Below are positions 21,986 through 33,414 of a stretch of 64,000 nucleotides of DNA, piece by piece. A program made the position numbers and the translations under genes. Source of the DNA: Diogma glabrata (Eukaryota > Arthropoda > Insecta > Diptera > Cylindrotomidae); assembly GCA_963693315.1 (NCBI GenBank), contig OY856188.1:189456897-189520896 (forward strand), in the 5' to 3' direction. How positions within the stretch are numbered: the first letter of the stretch is position 1; the number at the start of each line of letters is the position of its first letter. The notes beneath the pieces are model-generated. The model saw only the letters and a program-made list of their open reading frames with translations. It was not told the DNA's origin and ran no database searches.

Positions 21986-24900
21986 GTCTCCAATTTGTAT
22001 GTTTGGCTGGACTCGACACCATTTCGGTCGCAGTTACTGATTTAAGTATTTTTGTGACCAAGTTTTCCAAAATTGTTGTGCCAGTTGTTGCATATGATTG
22101 TAACGTTGTTGCATATGATTGTAACACAAATATACAGAAGTATCCTTTAGTTATGGGTGCTTTTCGTAGATTTGAGGACTTCAAATATATGGGGCCAGCA
22201 TAATCAATACCCACATTTTCAAATGGTCTTGAAATATTGACTCGTACTGTTGGTAGACTTCCCATTAGTTGAGCCTTATGTTGTTGTCTGTATCGTAGAC
22301 AAACGATACAGTTATTTAAACGTTTCGATATTATTTTCTTTGCGTTTAAGATCCAGTATTGGTGTCTTAATGTATTAAGCACCAATCCATTACCTCCATG
22401 CAAGGTTTCCAGATGAGCCTTGTCAATCAGTAATGTTGAAATAAAATGATCGGGTGGTAAGATGATTGGATGTTTTCTATTAAAGGACAAATTTGCGTTA
22501 TTTAATCTCCCTCCTACCCTAATGATCCCGTCATTATCTAAAAACGGATTTAATTGAATCAGCCGACTACGGTTAGAAATAGCTTCTTTCTTCAATAACT
22601 TGGAATACTCTTCCTTAAAATGAATCCTTTGAATTTGTCTAAAAATGATTTTTGCAGCAGTTTGCAATTCTTGCCCGTTGAGTATCCCCTTTTGTTTTTC
22701 TACATTTCGCGTATTATCACAGAAACGTTTCAACCAAGCGACCACTCGCTGAATTTTTGTGAATGATGAGTATTTTTGGAACAAATCTTCATCAAAGGTT
22801 GTTAAACAGATGATTGGAGTAATTTTCTTAGCTTCTAATTGAATATTGTTATTTGTTTTATTATAAATTGGCCATTCTTGCTCTGGTTTGGCTAACCAGT
22901 CTGGCCCGTTCCACCATAATTTATTAGTCACTAGCTCTGTGATCTTCAATCCACGAGATGCTAAATCAGCAGGATTGTCCTTTGTTGGTACGTACCGCCA
23001 ACAGTCTGGATTGATTAACTCCTGGATATCAGCAACTCTATTAGCTACATATGTTTTCCATCTTGAAGCTTCGCTTTGTATCCAATTCAGCGTAATAGTG
23101 GAATCCGTCCAAGCTACAATTAATTCTGGATTTATTTGCATGTCTTGAATTGTATTTTTCATTAAATTTGCTAGAAGTACTGCACCATTTAATTCTAACC
23201 TAGGTAAAGTTACTGGCCGAACTGGAGCGACTCTGGTTTTTGCACTCACCATATGTACTCTATATAAATCCTGCTGTGTTTCGATGCGTATAAAAACCAC
23301 AGCACCATTTGCTTTGATCAATGCGTCACAAAAACCGTGGAGCTGAAATTTTACTGATGATGACCAGCCAATCCAGCGCGGTATTTTAAGGTTTTCTAGA
23401 TAGGTTAAGTTACCTTTAAATTGTTTCCAACGAGATTCGATATCTTCGTTTACTTTGGTATCCCATGCACATCCACTGATCCACATCGATTGCATTATTA
23501 ATTTGGCAACTATGATTGCTGGAGCTAGCCAACCTAATGAAACATACAAGGATGCGATTTCTGATAATATGTTTCTTTTAGTGAAACCATTGTTTGTAAT
23601 TTTTGGCGTAACTTGAAATGTAAAGTGATCAGAATTAGGAATCCATTTGATTCCTAGAGTTTTTATTGACTCTGTGTCATCAAAATATAAAACACCCTTG
23701 GCTTCAATATCATCTTCTGGTAAACTATTAAGTACTGCTCGTTCATTACTTGCCCATTTTCGGAGGTGAAAGTTTCCGTTCTTCAGCATCTGAATATATT
23801 GCCGTTGCAACTCCAGGGCTGAATCAACAGTATCTGCTCCTGTGAGAAGGTCATCTACATAAAAATCACTAAATGTGCCTTTGCTAGCCAATGGCCAATG
23901 TTCCTGTTCATCTGATGCTAATTGGTGCAACGTTCTTATGGCTAAATATGGGGCCGTAGACATCCCGAATGTCACCGTTTTGAGTTGGTAATCTCGTGGC
24001 TGCTTGGTCTGTGGATCAACCCATATTATTTTTTGAAACCGCCGATCGTCTGGATGTATTAAAATCATGCGATACATTTTCTCAATATCTGCAGTCATTG
24101 CAATTTTATACTTTCTCCATTTGAGTAAAGTTGAAAATAATTTTGGTTGTATCGTAGGTCCTGTCATCAGCTGTTCATCTAAAGATTTGCTATTAGAACT
24201 TCTGGCAGAAGCATCGAACACTACACGCAATTTAGTGGTTGTGCTTTCTTTGAACACTGCGTGGTGTGGAATGAAGTATTCTTCATTAGCTTGTTGGTTG
24301 GGTGGTGTGATCTCCATGTGGCTTAGCATCAAATAATCGTTTAGACATTTGGTGTAGTCAGCATCTAACGTTGAATTTCGATTTAATTTGTGCTGCAAAT
24401 AATTAAAACGTTTAATAGCTAATATCTTTGACTCTCCTAACAAAGGTGGGTTTGTACGAAATGGTAATCGTACTTGATATTGGCCGTTTGATAACCTTTC
24501 ATGTGTCTGAATATAATGTGCTTCGCATTGTTGATCTTCTGCTGTCATGATCTTTGGGCGATGTATTTCCTCAGTTTCCCAGAATTTTGTCAATGTTTTA
24601 TTCAAATCCTCAAGTACTACATTTGTGGCTAGAAATGACTGTACGTTTTCATAATTGGAATCATTGCCCATTAGAATCCATCCAAATATTGTATTAATAG
24701 CGATGGGCGCATTTTCTGGTCCTTTCCGTAATCCATCTTGTAGTATTTGTGTGTATACATTAACTCCTAATAACATATCGATTACACCAGGATCCGCATA
24801 TGTGGGATCAGCAAGATTCAATCCTTTCAAATGTGGCCAGCTATCTAGTGACTGTATTCTTGTCCCAGGTAGCGTACTAGTAATTTCACGTATTACAAGT

Positions 24901-26042
24901 AAGTTTACATAGATTGACTTAAATTCATTGTTGCACGACATGAGATTTAAATTAACTTGTCGCTTTGCAACTGCAGATTTATTTTCATTTAAACCATTGA
25001 CCAGTATATTGCTTGGTCGACCAATAATCCCAAGTTGATTATAACAATGTTCGGTTATAAATGATGCCTGTGAGCCAGGATCAACTAAACATCTTAAAAC
25101 TCGTATCTGACCGTTTTTGCCACGAGTTTGAACGAGGGTGGTTGCCAATAGTGCTCCATGCGAATTTTTATTTAAGAAAGTCCTTGAACATTTCTCGGAG
25201 TTGCCACTGGATTCTCCAATAGGGCCTTGCTCGTCTGTACTCATCTCGGATTGATTCTTATTCGATGGTTGGTCTGGATTTTTGCTACGACCGTGGTTAG
25301 GATGATCTTCATGCAGCATAAAATGATGTAATTGCATACATTTACTGCATCTTTGTTCTTTATTACATTCATTTGATGAATGTTTTAATGAAAGACAATT
25401 GAAACATCGACCGGCCTTTGAAATGCATTGCCTTCTTGAGGTTACATCCATAGCTTTAAATTTTTTACAAAATACCACATAATGTGGTTTGTCACATGCT
25501 GGGCATTTTGATGTATCCCGTGACTGCGTTGTGTGATACGTTTTTGCAGTTATATTAGTCGATTTGGCATTGCAGGCAGTACTGCTTACAGACTCCAAAA
25601 TCTTCGATCTAACCTGCACGAATTCTATAAACGCGGAATAACTTGGTAATTCTTGATTATCCTTCAAGGATTCTTCCCAAAGTTTTAATGTCGTAAACGG
25701 CAGTTTTTGCACTAATAAGAAAATAAGTAGAGTACTCCATGTAGATGTGTCGACTTGCAATAAGTTTAATTGTTGCACACAATCTGCAGTGGTATCAATG
25801 AACATTTGTAGAGCTTTATTATTTTCTTTTTCCATTTTTGGTTGATTAGTCAAAACCTGCAAAAGATTATTCACCAGAATTCTCTTATTCTCGTACCGAT
25901 TTTTTAATTTTTCCCAAGCTGGTATGTAGTCCGAACTGGTGATGGGCACATGTTTTAACAAACGCTCCGCATCACCGGATAAACTTCCTTTCAAATAATG
26001 AAGTTTTTCGACATTTTCCAGTTGAGAGTTGTTGTGAATCAT
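21972..26042 (-). CDS. BEL/Pao gag-pol (protease, RT, RNase H, truncated integrase)
   Basis: 1356 codons. Cys/His fingers lie around residues 178-245 (CPACDKPHYVVFC, then CFNCLSLKHSSNEC). The protease motif near residue 320 reads LVDPGSQASFI, with Pro where most active aspartic proteases have Ser or Thr. The RT begins near residue 600 (VFDASARS) and keeps an intact YVDD near 726. RNase H follows (FCDALIKANGA near 904, AWTDSTITLNW). The integrase zinc-binding His/Cys region and the first catalytic Asp (GIDYAGP near 1280) are present. Soon after, the sequence jumps straight to the protein tail, so the rest of the integrase core, with the second Asp and the Glu, is missing. A 7-residue tandem duplication (LQSYATT twice; 22084-22125) lies at the scar, and the frame then ends early. 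Normal BEL gag-pol is a single longer ORF. Confidence 0.93.
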   Translation of the reverse strand: MIHNNSQLENVEKLHYLKGSLSGDAERLLKHVPITSSDYIPAWEKLKNRYENKRILVNNLLQVLTNQPKMEKENNKALQMFIDTTADCVQQLNLLQVDTSTWSTLLIFLLVQKLPFTTLKLWEESLKDNQELPSYSAFIEFVQVRSKILESVSSTACNAKSTNITAKTYHTTQSRDTSKCPACDKPHYVVFCKKFKAMDVTSRRQCISKAGRCFNCLSLKHSSNECNKEQRCSKCMQLHHFMLHEDHPNHGRSKNPDQPSNKNQSEMSTDEQGPIGESSGNSEKCSRTFLNKNSHGALLATTLVQTRGKNGQIRVLRCLVDPGSQASFITEHCYNQLGIIGRPSNILVNGLNENKSAVAKRQVNLNLMSCNNEFKSIYVNLLVIREITSTLPGTRIQSLDSWPHLKGLNLADPTYADPGVIDMLLGVNVYTQILQDGLRKGPENAPIAINTIFGWILMGNDSNYENVQSFLATNVVLEDLNKTLTKFWETEEIHRPKIMTAEDQQCEAHYIQTHERLSNGQYQVRLPFRTNPPLLGESKILAIKRFNYLQHKLNRNSTLDADYTKCLNDYLMLSHMEITPPNQQANEEYFIPHHAVFKESTTTKLRVVFDASARSSNSKSLDEQLMTGPTIQPKLFSTLLKWRKYKIAMTADIEKMYRMILIHPDDRRFQKIIWVDPQTKQPRDYQLKTVTFGMSTAPYLAIRTLHQLASDEQEHWPLASKGTFSDFYVDDLLTGADTVDSALELQRQYIQMLKNGNFHLRKWASNERAVLNSLPEDDIEAKGVLYFDDTESIKTLGIKWIPNSDHFTFQVTPKITNNGFTKRNILSEIASLYVSLGWLAPAIIVAKLIMQSMWISGCAWDTKVNEDIESRWKQFKGNLTYLENLKIPRWIGWSSSVKFQLHGFCDALIKANGAVVFIRIETQQDLYRVHMVSAKTRVAPVRPVTLPRLELNGAVLLANLMKNTIQDMQINPELIVAWTDSTITLNWIQSEASRWKTYVANRVADIQELINPDCWRYVPTKDNPADLASRGLKITELVTNKLWWNGPDWLAKPEQEWPIYNKTNNNIQLEAKKITPIICLTTFDEDLFQKYSSFTKIQRVVAWLKRFCDNTRNVEKQKGILNGQELQTAAKIIFRQIQRIHFKEEYSKLLKKEAISNRSRLIQLNPFLDNDGIIRVGGRLNNANLSFNRKHPIILPPDHFISTLLIDKAHLETLHGGNGLVLNTLRHQYWILNAKKIISKRLNNCIVCLRYRQQHKAQLMGSLPTVRVNISRPFENVGIDYAGPIYLKSSNLRKAPITKGYFCIFVLQSYATTLQSYATTGTTILENLVTKILKSVTATEMVSSPAKHTNWRRGLN

Positions 26043-26485
26043 GGATATGAACAGATCGTGAAACGACCTCCATTCCTTATATGTTCCATTAAATTTTGGT
26101 AGATTGATTTTTGGAAGTTGAATAAGCGTTGCGATTCTATGACTTCAACCTGTGGGGTTGGTATTTGAATTGTTGCATTTGTTTCAAGCTGTTTTGATCG
26201 AAGTCCATCACGCAAATCTGTCAAATAATCGGACACCTTAAATTCTACCTCACTGAATTTTTCCTTTTCAAAATATGGTTCATCTAATTTTTTTATTTTT
26301 ACAAAATGCTTATGAAGAATGGCATCACCACTGCGAAATTCGTTCCATAACTTTTCTAGTTCACTAATTCTTCCTTCATAGAAACCAATTGTTCGTTTTT
26401 CAATTGCACGCTTTTTTCCATTGTTTATTAAAGTTTCAATTTGCCTCGTGATCCCGTATTGATCTCCAAAATCGGGGTCAGACAT
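26039..26485 (-). pseudogene. gag N-terminal part of the BEL/Pao element
   Basis: This is the first part of the Gag polyprotein, starting MSDPDFGDQYGITRQIETL, with a charged helical region typical of BEL Gag N-termini. The last ~30 residues of this frame are not Gag-like. From about 26145 the family-like reading lies in the next frame, which runs directly into the pol frame starting at 26042. A single frameshift therefore splits what is normally one gag-pol ORF. The start at 26485 lies about 110 bases inside the 5' LTR. Confidence 0.8.
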
Positions 26486-26578
26486 TTCGATATGTATTTT
26501 TAATAAGAGATTGCTTAATTGAATTATTCAAGTGTTAAGTCTAAATTTAAATTAATCTTGATCGGGCTTCGGCAAGAG

Positions 26579-26597
26579 TCCTGGATGGAACCACCAA
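26579..26597 (-). promoter_or_regulatory. Putative tRNA primer-binding site of the BEL/Pao element
   Basis: Directly inside the 5' LTR the element strand reads TTGGTGGTTCCATCC. A TGG start at this place is the normal beginning of a primer-binding site (complement of a tRNA CCA end). I cannot name the tRNA. Confidence 0.5.
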
Positions 26598-27294
26598 TGT
26601 TAGAGCTCTGATAATGTTTCATATAAAAAAAAACACAAAAACATTAACAAGCTAAACAACAAGAACAAAATAATTGACCTTCCTAGACTTTCGATCGTGA
26701 TATAAACACTCAACCAATTCAAATGTTCGCTTCCTTAATTTAAAAACACAAAAATTCAAGAAAGACAGCAAACAAACAAATTATGAAAGAAAAAGATTAA
26801 AATTTTTACACTTTTACACAAAACAAATTTGATTTTATTTCAATTTTTAAAAAAGATTACAAATTTTTTGTAATAATTATAAGTTATTTCTTTTTTTTAA
26901 TTCTTACCAACAATATGAGAAATCAATCAAACAAAAAAAGTTTCAAAAATTATATTGAACCAATGGATTTTTCCACTTGCGTGTAAATCCAAATTTCATT
27001 CAATATTTTTATCCTTTGTTTTTTTTTTTAATTGATTTCTATCCCGAAAGTAAATTTGTATTTTTATTTTCTTGAAAGTTGTTCACCAGCAAAAAACTAA
27101 TTGATTAAACAATCCAAAATAATACTTTATATATGTTTTTCGTTGATAAATCCATCTCTTTTTGTTTTATGTTTTGTTTCATATTTCTACTTATTTTTGG
27201 CGGATTCTTTTCCGGTAGAGTTTTCTTTTTAATGTCACACAACAGATGGCACTGTTATAATAAAAATGATTGGTGTTGACAGGGTGATCAACCA
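26598..27294 (-). repeat. 5' LTR of the BEL/Pao element
   Basis: 697 bases. It differs from the other LTR by about eight substitutions and one base in a T-run near 27020. The right outer flank is ACCAA. Confidence 0.95.
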
Positions 27295-27299
27295 ACCAA

Positions 27300-28320
27300 G
27301 AAGATATGACCATTCTTCATTGAAACAAATTCAATATCGATATCGTGAAAAATTCAATATCAATAACGTGGTGAAATTACGATTAGTTCCCTATATAAAT
27401 AAATCGTTATATTTATTTATATTGTTACGTTTTATAGTTCGAATTTGTTCAATTTGAATAATTTCCCTATTGACGATTGGAGGAAACTTCGGGTGGTAAG
27501 AATCAGAACTAGTGCGCGCATATAAGTTTTGGCGTTTAGTTCATTTTTGTATGCATTTGTGTTCACTAATATTAAGATTTCAAGCCGAAAAATAATAATT
27601 TAAACAAAATCAAGTATGGATTTATAAAACTTGTGCTTTTCCAGGTGTTCTGTTAAAATTAGATAAAAATGAACAGCTTTTAAATAAAGAGAATGTAAAT
27701 AATGTGCATAGTGACAACATAAAATCCAGCTCACAAACAAATTGAAATAGGACATTGTTACCACAGTATAATTATTACAGATTTGCCACAGAGTATGTAT
27801 GTATATACAAAAATATACGTATTTTATTGGCATTAAATAAAATTTCAATAAAAAAATAGTTAATGCAAATTACATATTGGATGCACAGCACAAAGTTCCA
27901 TGAATCTCGCAAGATGAAGGCGGAACTATTCTGATAGTATGCACCTGGGCTGAATTTAGAAGTTCGGTGTGATCCCCGCTGACTGAAAGAATCTATAGTG
28001 CAAATGGAAGAAATTAGTAAACTTACCTCAAAATCACTGCTACTTTGATGGAATATTTGCTTGTTCCATACTGTTTACCTGTAAATGAATTAATGCTTTT
28101 CTTGGCCTTGCCCGATTCCCTCTGAAAATATTGGGCTGGATTAAATTCACTTAATAGTTCAAAAATTATACAAAATTTTTGTTCTATCGCTAAAAAATGT
28201 TTATATACATTGATGCGACCGTTTGCGATGCCATTTAGTGGACTGTATCGTTGCAGAACTCCGCACCACGGTTTCAACCAACTTCACAATGGTGACGAGA
28301 CCAATAATATTCGACGAACG
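27300..28320. other. AT-rich spacer, no gene supported
   Basis: Short frames on the minus strand (27600-27848, 28023-28277) have no recognisable motif. Confidence 0.35.
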
Positions 28321-28810
28321 TAAGTTACAGTTGGCAGTTAATAAGGTATGATGAAATATAGATGAAAGTAATGACCGTAAATTACAGTCGGTAGTATGTG
28401 TGATGAGATATAATGAAGTTACAGTTTGGAGTGTCACAGTTACATGTGATCACAATGTACAGTTGATCAGCAATATATATGATGAAGTGACAATGAACTT
28501 AATAACGGTTTGCAATGCTATAATTATACGTGGCCACAGTCGTGGCCAAGTCAATTAACAGCGTGACTGTCACAAGCATATATGATCACAATTGGTTGAC
28601 GGTTAAATATGCACGATGCGATATGGATAAAATCAATTACCGTAAATTACAGTTGGTAGTTAATTATGTGTGAGATATAATGAAATTACAGTTTGGAGTA
28701 TCACAGTTACATGTGACCACAATGTACAGTTGATTAACAATATATGATGACGTGACGATAAACTTAAATAACGATGTAAGCTGCTTTAATTATGCGTGAC
28801 CACATTCGAT
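28320..28810. repeat. Two copies of a ~265-bp tandem repeat
   Basis: 'accgtaaattacagt' followed by 'ggtagt', then 'ttacagtttggagt' and 'cacagttacatgtga' occurs from about 28374 and again from about 28639, a spacing of 265 bases. A partial third copy ('taagttacagttggcagttaa') precedes it at 28321. Confidence 0.8.
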
Positions 28811-28814
28811 TAAA

Positions 28815-31190
28815 GCATAAGGTGTGTCGCATGGAAGAAACAACAATTCAATAACCACCGAAATTAGACAAACCTGACATCTTGAATCAGCTGCATCACC
28901 GAAGTTAATCGCAATAAATTAAAACTCAAAGGTCTCGAATATTTCTTCCCTTATTTCTGAAACTTTATTCATACAACCGAAGTATTATTCTAGAACTCAC
29001 AACAACTAAATAAAACAACACGTTTATATCTATTCACTTAATTATTACAAACTTTGTACAAATCTTATTCGAGTACAACAACAAACAAACTAGCTATAAT
29101 ATTAACATTAGTTTTTCTTTACTTTTTAGACAATTGCCAATTTAATATATTTTTTATCTAATGGATTAACCATTTTCACTATTATAATGGACTGACAAGA
29201 TTTTTAATAAAAGCGTGGATTGAATACAATTTGTACGTCATTTTTAGATTCTTCAATCCAGCTGACGCGCTATTCGTTCAAAAACTTTACTGTAACTTTA
29301 ATAGTTACAATTATCTAATAATAACGCCATCCATTGACCAATTATACAAACAAACATGAATGACTTTACCTAACATTTTCAATTAGTTTGGTTTGTTTAC
29401 AACTGTCATGTTTGACAATTACTGAAATAATGCAATTACAGTGTTCATTTCTGAACAATGGTCATTTTAGAATTTATAGGATTGCAGAGTTTATACTCAT
29501 TTCAAGATTTACATTTCAAAATTTATTCTCATATTTTATTTTTAGGAAGCTCTTGTCCAGCGTCAATATACATAAATTTTGGCGATGAATATACATACTA
29601 TTTATTAATATTTACTTTTGTCAATTTCTTCCTCCAACAGTAATACGTAATGTTTGTTTAATTTATCTTTTACATTTTCCTTTAAAAAATGTTTAATTTA
29701 GGTAAAGCTGGTTCAAAATTTTCCAAAAGTAAATTATGTTTTGTCGTATGCATAGTATTAAAGTTTATATCAACCTGAAGATGGAATTGTAATGGGTCTG
29801 GATGTTGGGTTTGCATTTTGCTTTACCCAGAACTCTTTACTTCACTGTAATTATGTTTTGTGTTGGTTTGTCGTTGACTTACCTGGGACTTACTTTGGTT
29901 TTCTTCGTTTCACTCTGAAATTCTCGATTGGTTTGTATCTCGTAGATGATTTTCACAAAAACCATTTTTTTATAATTTGGACACAATTTTACTTTGAATT
30001 GAATTATTTTTTTAAAATGATAGCTTTCTTTTGGCATTTTAACTGAAAGCTTTAAAATTACTTAAACACAATTTTTATTTGAAATGTATTCTGTTTTGAG
30101 TTTTTGGTTTCGGCAACCAGATTTTTCACCATCCTTTTCAAAGGGTTGGACCCCCCGATTCACGGAACGGTTTAAGACTGTGCTGACGTATTTTTACCGA
30201 CTGACTAACTGTAAGATTTTTGAATAAGTTTTATAGAAATATTTAGAATTTGGTTAAACCAATTAAAAACTTGTAAAAGTTTATTATTCGTATTTCATAA
30301 TTTTTGCTTATCTGACAGATGATTTAAAATAATTATTTGGTTATAATTTTGCTAATTATTAAGATTTTTCGATTGTCAGATTTCGTAATTTCCGTTTTAC
30401 ATTGGAAATTAATTGGAATTTGATTTATTTGATTTGTGAATATTTTTGATTGACATTAGTTTTTGATACAAAGTTACACGGGTTTTTGTATTTGTTGTAA
30501 TTTGGAAGAAAATATCGTTTAAACAATTTTAAGAAATGGTTTTAGAATTTGCTTTATTGGGAAATATTAATGAAATTTGATTTTGGTTGGTTTATGGAAA
30601 ATTTCCAATTTATTATGAATTTGTAAATGGTTGTTTGGAAACTATTTCATATAATTATGAAATAGAGTTTTATGCTGAAATTTGATTTTTATTTATAAAA
30701 AAACTTGAACAATCATTGTAACAATTTAATCAGGATTTATTATTAACACCAAACATATATAATTTTTTTATAATATGTTTTGGTTCGAAATCATTGGGAA
30801 AAGTTTGACAACATATATAATTTTTTTATGACATTTTTTGTACAAAATTTTTGATTTTTTATTTATATATTATTTTCAATAAACTTACAGAACTTACACA
30901 ATGATTTCAACAAATTAAAACAAACATTTAAATTAAATTTATTTATAACAACAATGTTGTTATTAACTTTCCAAAATTATCTAATTAATTTGTTTGCAAA
31001 ATTCTCATTTTTATATTATCCTTCTGCATATGTATACCTACATTTCTTTTATATACAACTAGATTTTCTTTCTCCCTTATCAAAACTGTATTTAATTAAT
31101 TTAAAAAAAAAACAGTCGTACAGATAAATTCAAGAAAATTAATAAAATTACACTGAGTTTGAAAACTATAAATACTGTAAATAGTCCATC
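28815..31190. other. AT-rich spacer, no gene supported
   Basis: Several short plus-strand frames (29388-30046) are hydrophobic by composition and overlap one another. Nothing recognisable was found. Confidence 0.35.
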
Positions 31191-31194
31191 GTTA

Positions 31195-31545
31195 CAACAT
31201 CTTCAAATAACTTATGACAGCAATCAGCGAATAAATGATTCAATCAATCAGGATGTCTTCAATGAATTCATAATATCAATCAGTAAATAATGATGTCTTC
31301 AAATAACTTATGACAACAATCAGCGAATAAATGATTCATATAATCAGGATGTCTTCAATGATATTTATAATATCAACCAGTAAATAACGGTATCTTCATA
31401 TAGCTTATGACGACAATTAACGAATAAATGATTCATACAATCAGGATGTCTTCAATGAACTCATAATATCAATCAGTAAATAATGATGTCTTCAAATAAC
31501 TAATGACAACAATCAGCGAATAAGTGATTCAATTCATTCATTCAT
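31195..31545. repeat. ~96-bp tandem repeat, left block
   Basis: The unit combines 'gatgtcttcaaataactta', 'caatcagcgaataaatgatt' and 'cataatatcaatcagtaaat'. About 3.5 units are present. The repeat stops abruptly at about 31545 in 'attcattcattcatggaggg' and resumes at 32213. Confidence 0.85.
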
Positions 31546-32212
31546 GGAGGGATTCATGGAGGGATCAGTTTTTATTGTTTGAAATTTTTTTTTTTATTTT
31601 TGATCTACGGGTGTGACAACCTGCAGTCCCTGCTATTGACATACGAGTTAACGTGAGATATCACATACCACTGGCAATAGCAGTGAGATATCACTAGCCA
31701 AGGTGACATCTTAAGGGTGGTGGCGGATGAACTGTATTCAGTCAACGGCAGCACCCGCAATCTTAGCTGTAAAATAATCTTTGATGATGAGACGCTATTG
31801 CTTCGTTGAAGAAACGAGCCTTCATATAACTATGTGTGGGCTTTAGTCCTTAAGAAAGACGGTGCGTCACAGGATCAAGCAATATGCAACTGGCTGGATT
31901 ATTGGCGACTACATTTTTGTTTTGTTTCAGCAAATTTTTGGAAAATTTGCCATTTACTTTTTAATTTACTTTTATTTTCTCTATTCTATCATAAAATATT
32001 GGCTTATGTCATATATTGTCAGTGATAGGACTTTTTGTTTAGTTATCCATTCTTTAACAAAAAATATAGAAAAACAAAAAAAGAAAGATTTACGGCCATC
32101 AACACCTTTGAACGTATGTTGTTGTGGGACCTTGGTCTTAAAAGGTTTTATGTGTTATTGTGACACATATTTTAATTCCTACTACACTACACATTTTATT
32201 AAAAAAAAAACA
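31546..32212. mobile_element. Unassigned insertion splitting the 96-bp repeat
   Basis: About 665 bases interrupt the array. Its left half (31610-31900) has much higher GC than the neighbourhood. It contains a possible hairpin with 'ctgctattg' and 'caatagcag' flanking 'gagatatcacatacc', and 'gagatatcac' occurs twice. It carries two short overlapping plus frames with no recognised family. Its boundaries against the repeat are sharp, which suggests a mobile insertion, but no terminal repeats are clear. Confidence 0.4.
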
Positions 32213-32395
32213 ATCAATCAGGATGTCTTCAATGAACTCATAATATCAATCAGTAAATAATGATGTCTTCAAATAACTTATGCCAACAATCAGCGAATAA
32301 ATGATTCAATCAATCAGGATGTCTTTAATGAATTCATAATATCAATCAGTAGATAAAGATGTCTTCAAATAACTTATGATAATAATCAGCGAATG
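32213..32395. repeat. ~96-bp tandem repeat, right block
   Basis: About two further units of the repeat seen at 31195-31545, in the same orientation. Confidence 0.85.
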
Positions 32396-32399
32396 AATT

Positions 32400-33410
32400 G
32401 GTAAAATGACACAACCAACCTAGTAACACTTAATTACACTTAGCGAAGCCACACTCTTCATCCTTATGATGTGAAAATTATCCTCAATAAAATAACGAAA
32501 TTATTATACTATGATCACTGAACACACAATTTCTCGAAATATCCCTTGTTTCAAAATTTCTCAAGATGACAGGGTTTAGACTTAACAAAAAAACATACTA
32601 CCTTATATATACTATGACTATGTAATTTTATAATTTGAAGATGGCTGCGAGTCAAAACGTTTTATATCTTGGTGCTTGGCATCCATTTACAACGTGTTGT
32701 CCTCCAAGGATAATATTCGTTGAAGCACTTGTTTAAAACCACTTGTGTGTTTCATATATGTATATAAAAAAAACTTAATACACTGAGCTGCTAGTATGAA
32801 TCAAAAAACCACAAGAAAATTAAAGAAAAAAAATAATGAGCAAACGCTCCACGATTCTAATATCACCGCTGTCCTGTTGAGAAGAGATCGATGGATGCCA
32901 AAAAAAACAAGTTATATTTCGTTTATTTTCCTTTCCCTCTTCGTAAAACTCAAGACCAACAAACAAACTTAGGAATATTAAAATACGTTCCATTCTTGTA
33001 CCAATGTAAAAAAAATCATTCTGTAATATTGTTTGTTTGTAGGGCTTGCTTTTCATCATTTATCATCAACCAAAAATAAATTAGTTGAATCCGTTTCCAA
33101 GTGACACTTCAATCTCATTTACTATTTTATTGTGGATATTGAGTTAAATACTTATTGGATTACTAGTTTTAGTCAATCGTGACTTGTAGTAAATCCATTC
33201 ACGAATGTTTTAAACTCTAATTGGTAGAATGTGAATAAATATAAAAACAACTACAAGATTGTGATTTGTGAACTATAAGAATGACCCTTTTTATTCCAAC
33301 CTGCTTCCATACAAAAAAAATCGTGCATGCGGTGTGAAACGGTATGTTTAAGATTTTATTTTTTTCGTTTTGTTTTCCTTTTCTACTTTTGTTCTTTCCA
33401 TAAGAAAGCC
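32400..33410. other. AT-rich spacer, no gene supported
   Basis: Overlapping short frames near 32820-33079 lie on opposite strands and carry no motif. Confidence 0.35.
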
Positions 33411-33414
33411 TATG

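Larger units (their letters stand above)
20344..27294 (-). mobile_element. BEL/Pao LTR retrotransposon, full length but defective
   Basis: A 6.95-kb element in minus orientation. It has two direct LTRs of ~697 bases (20344-21039 and 26598-27294), each starting TG and ending CA. It is flanked by the 5-bp duplication ACCAA (20339-20343 and 27295-27299). Internal order in element direction is putative primer-binding site, gag, CCHC fingers, protease, RT, RNase H, truncated integrase, an extra ORF, polypurine tract. By eye I count about eight substitutions and one indel between the LTRs, roughly 98-99 percent identity, so insertion was recent. The coding part is nevertheless damaged in several places, which suggests movement in trans or lesions acquired in a donor copy. 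Confidence 0.95.

Noticed and set aside
22003..24912. Plus-strand frames inside the BEL element
   Set aside because: Shadows of the minus-strand gag-pol, without motifs of their own.
20339..27299. Host gene disrupted by the BEL element
   Set aside because: Flanking sequence joined across the ACCAA site shows no reading frame that I can recognise.
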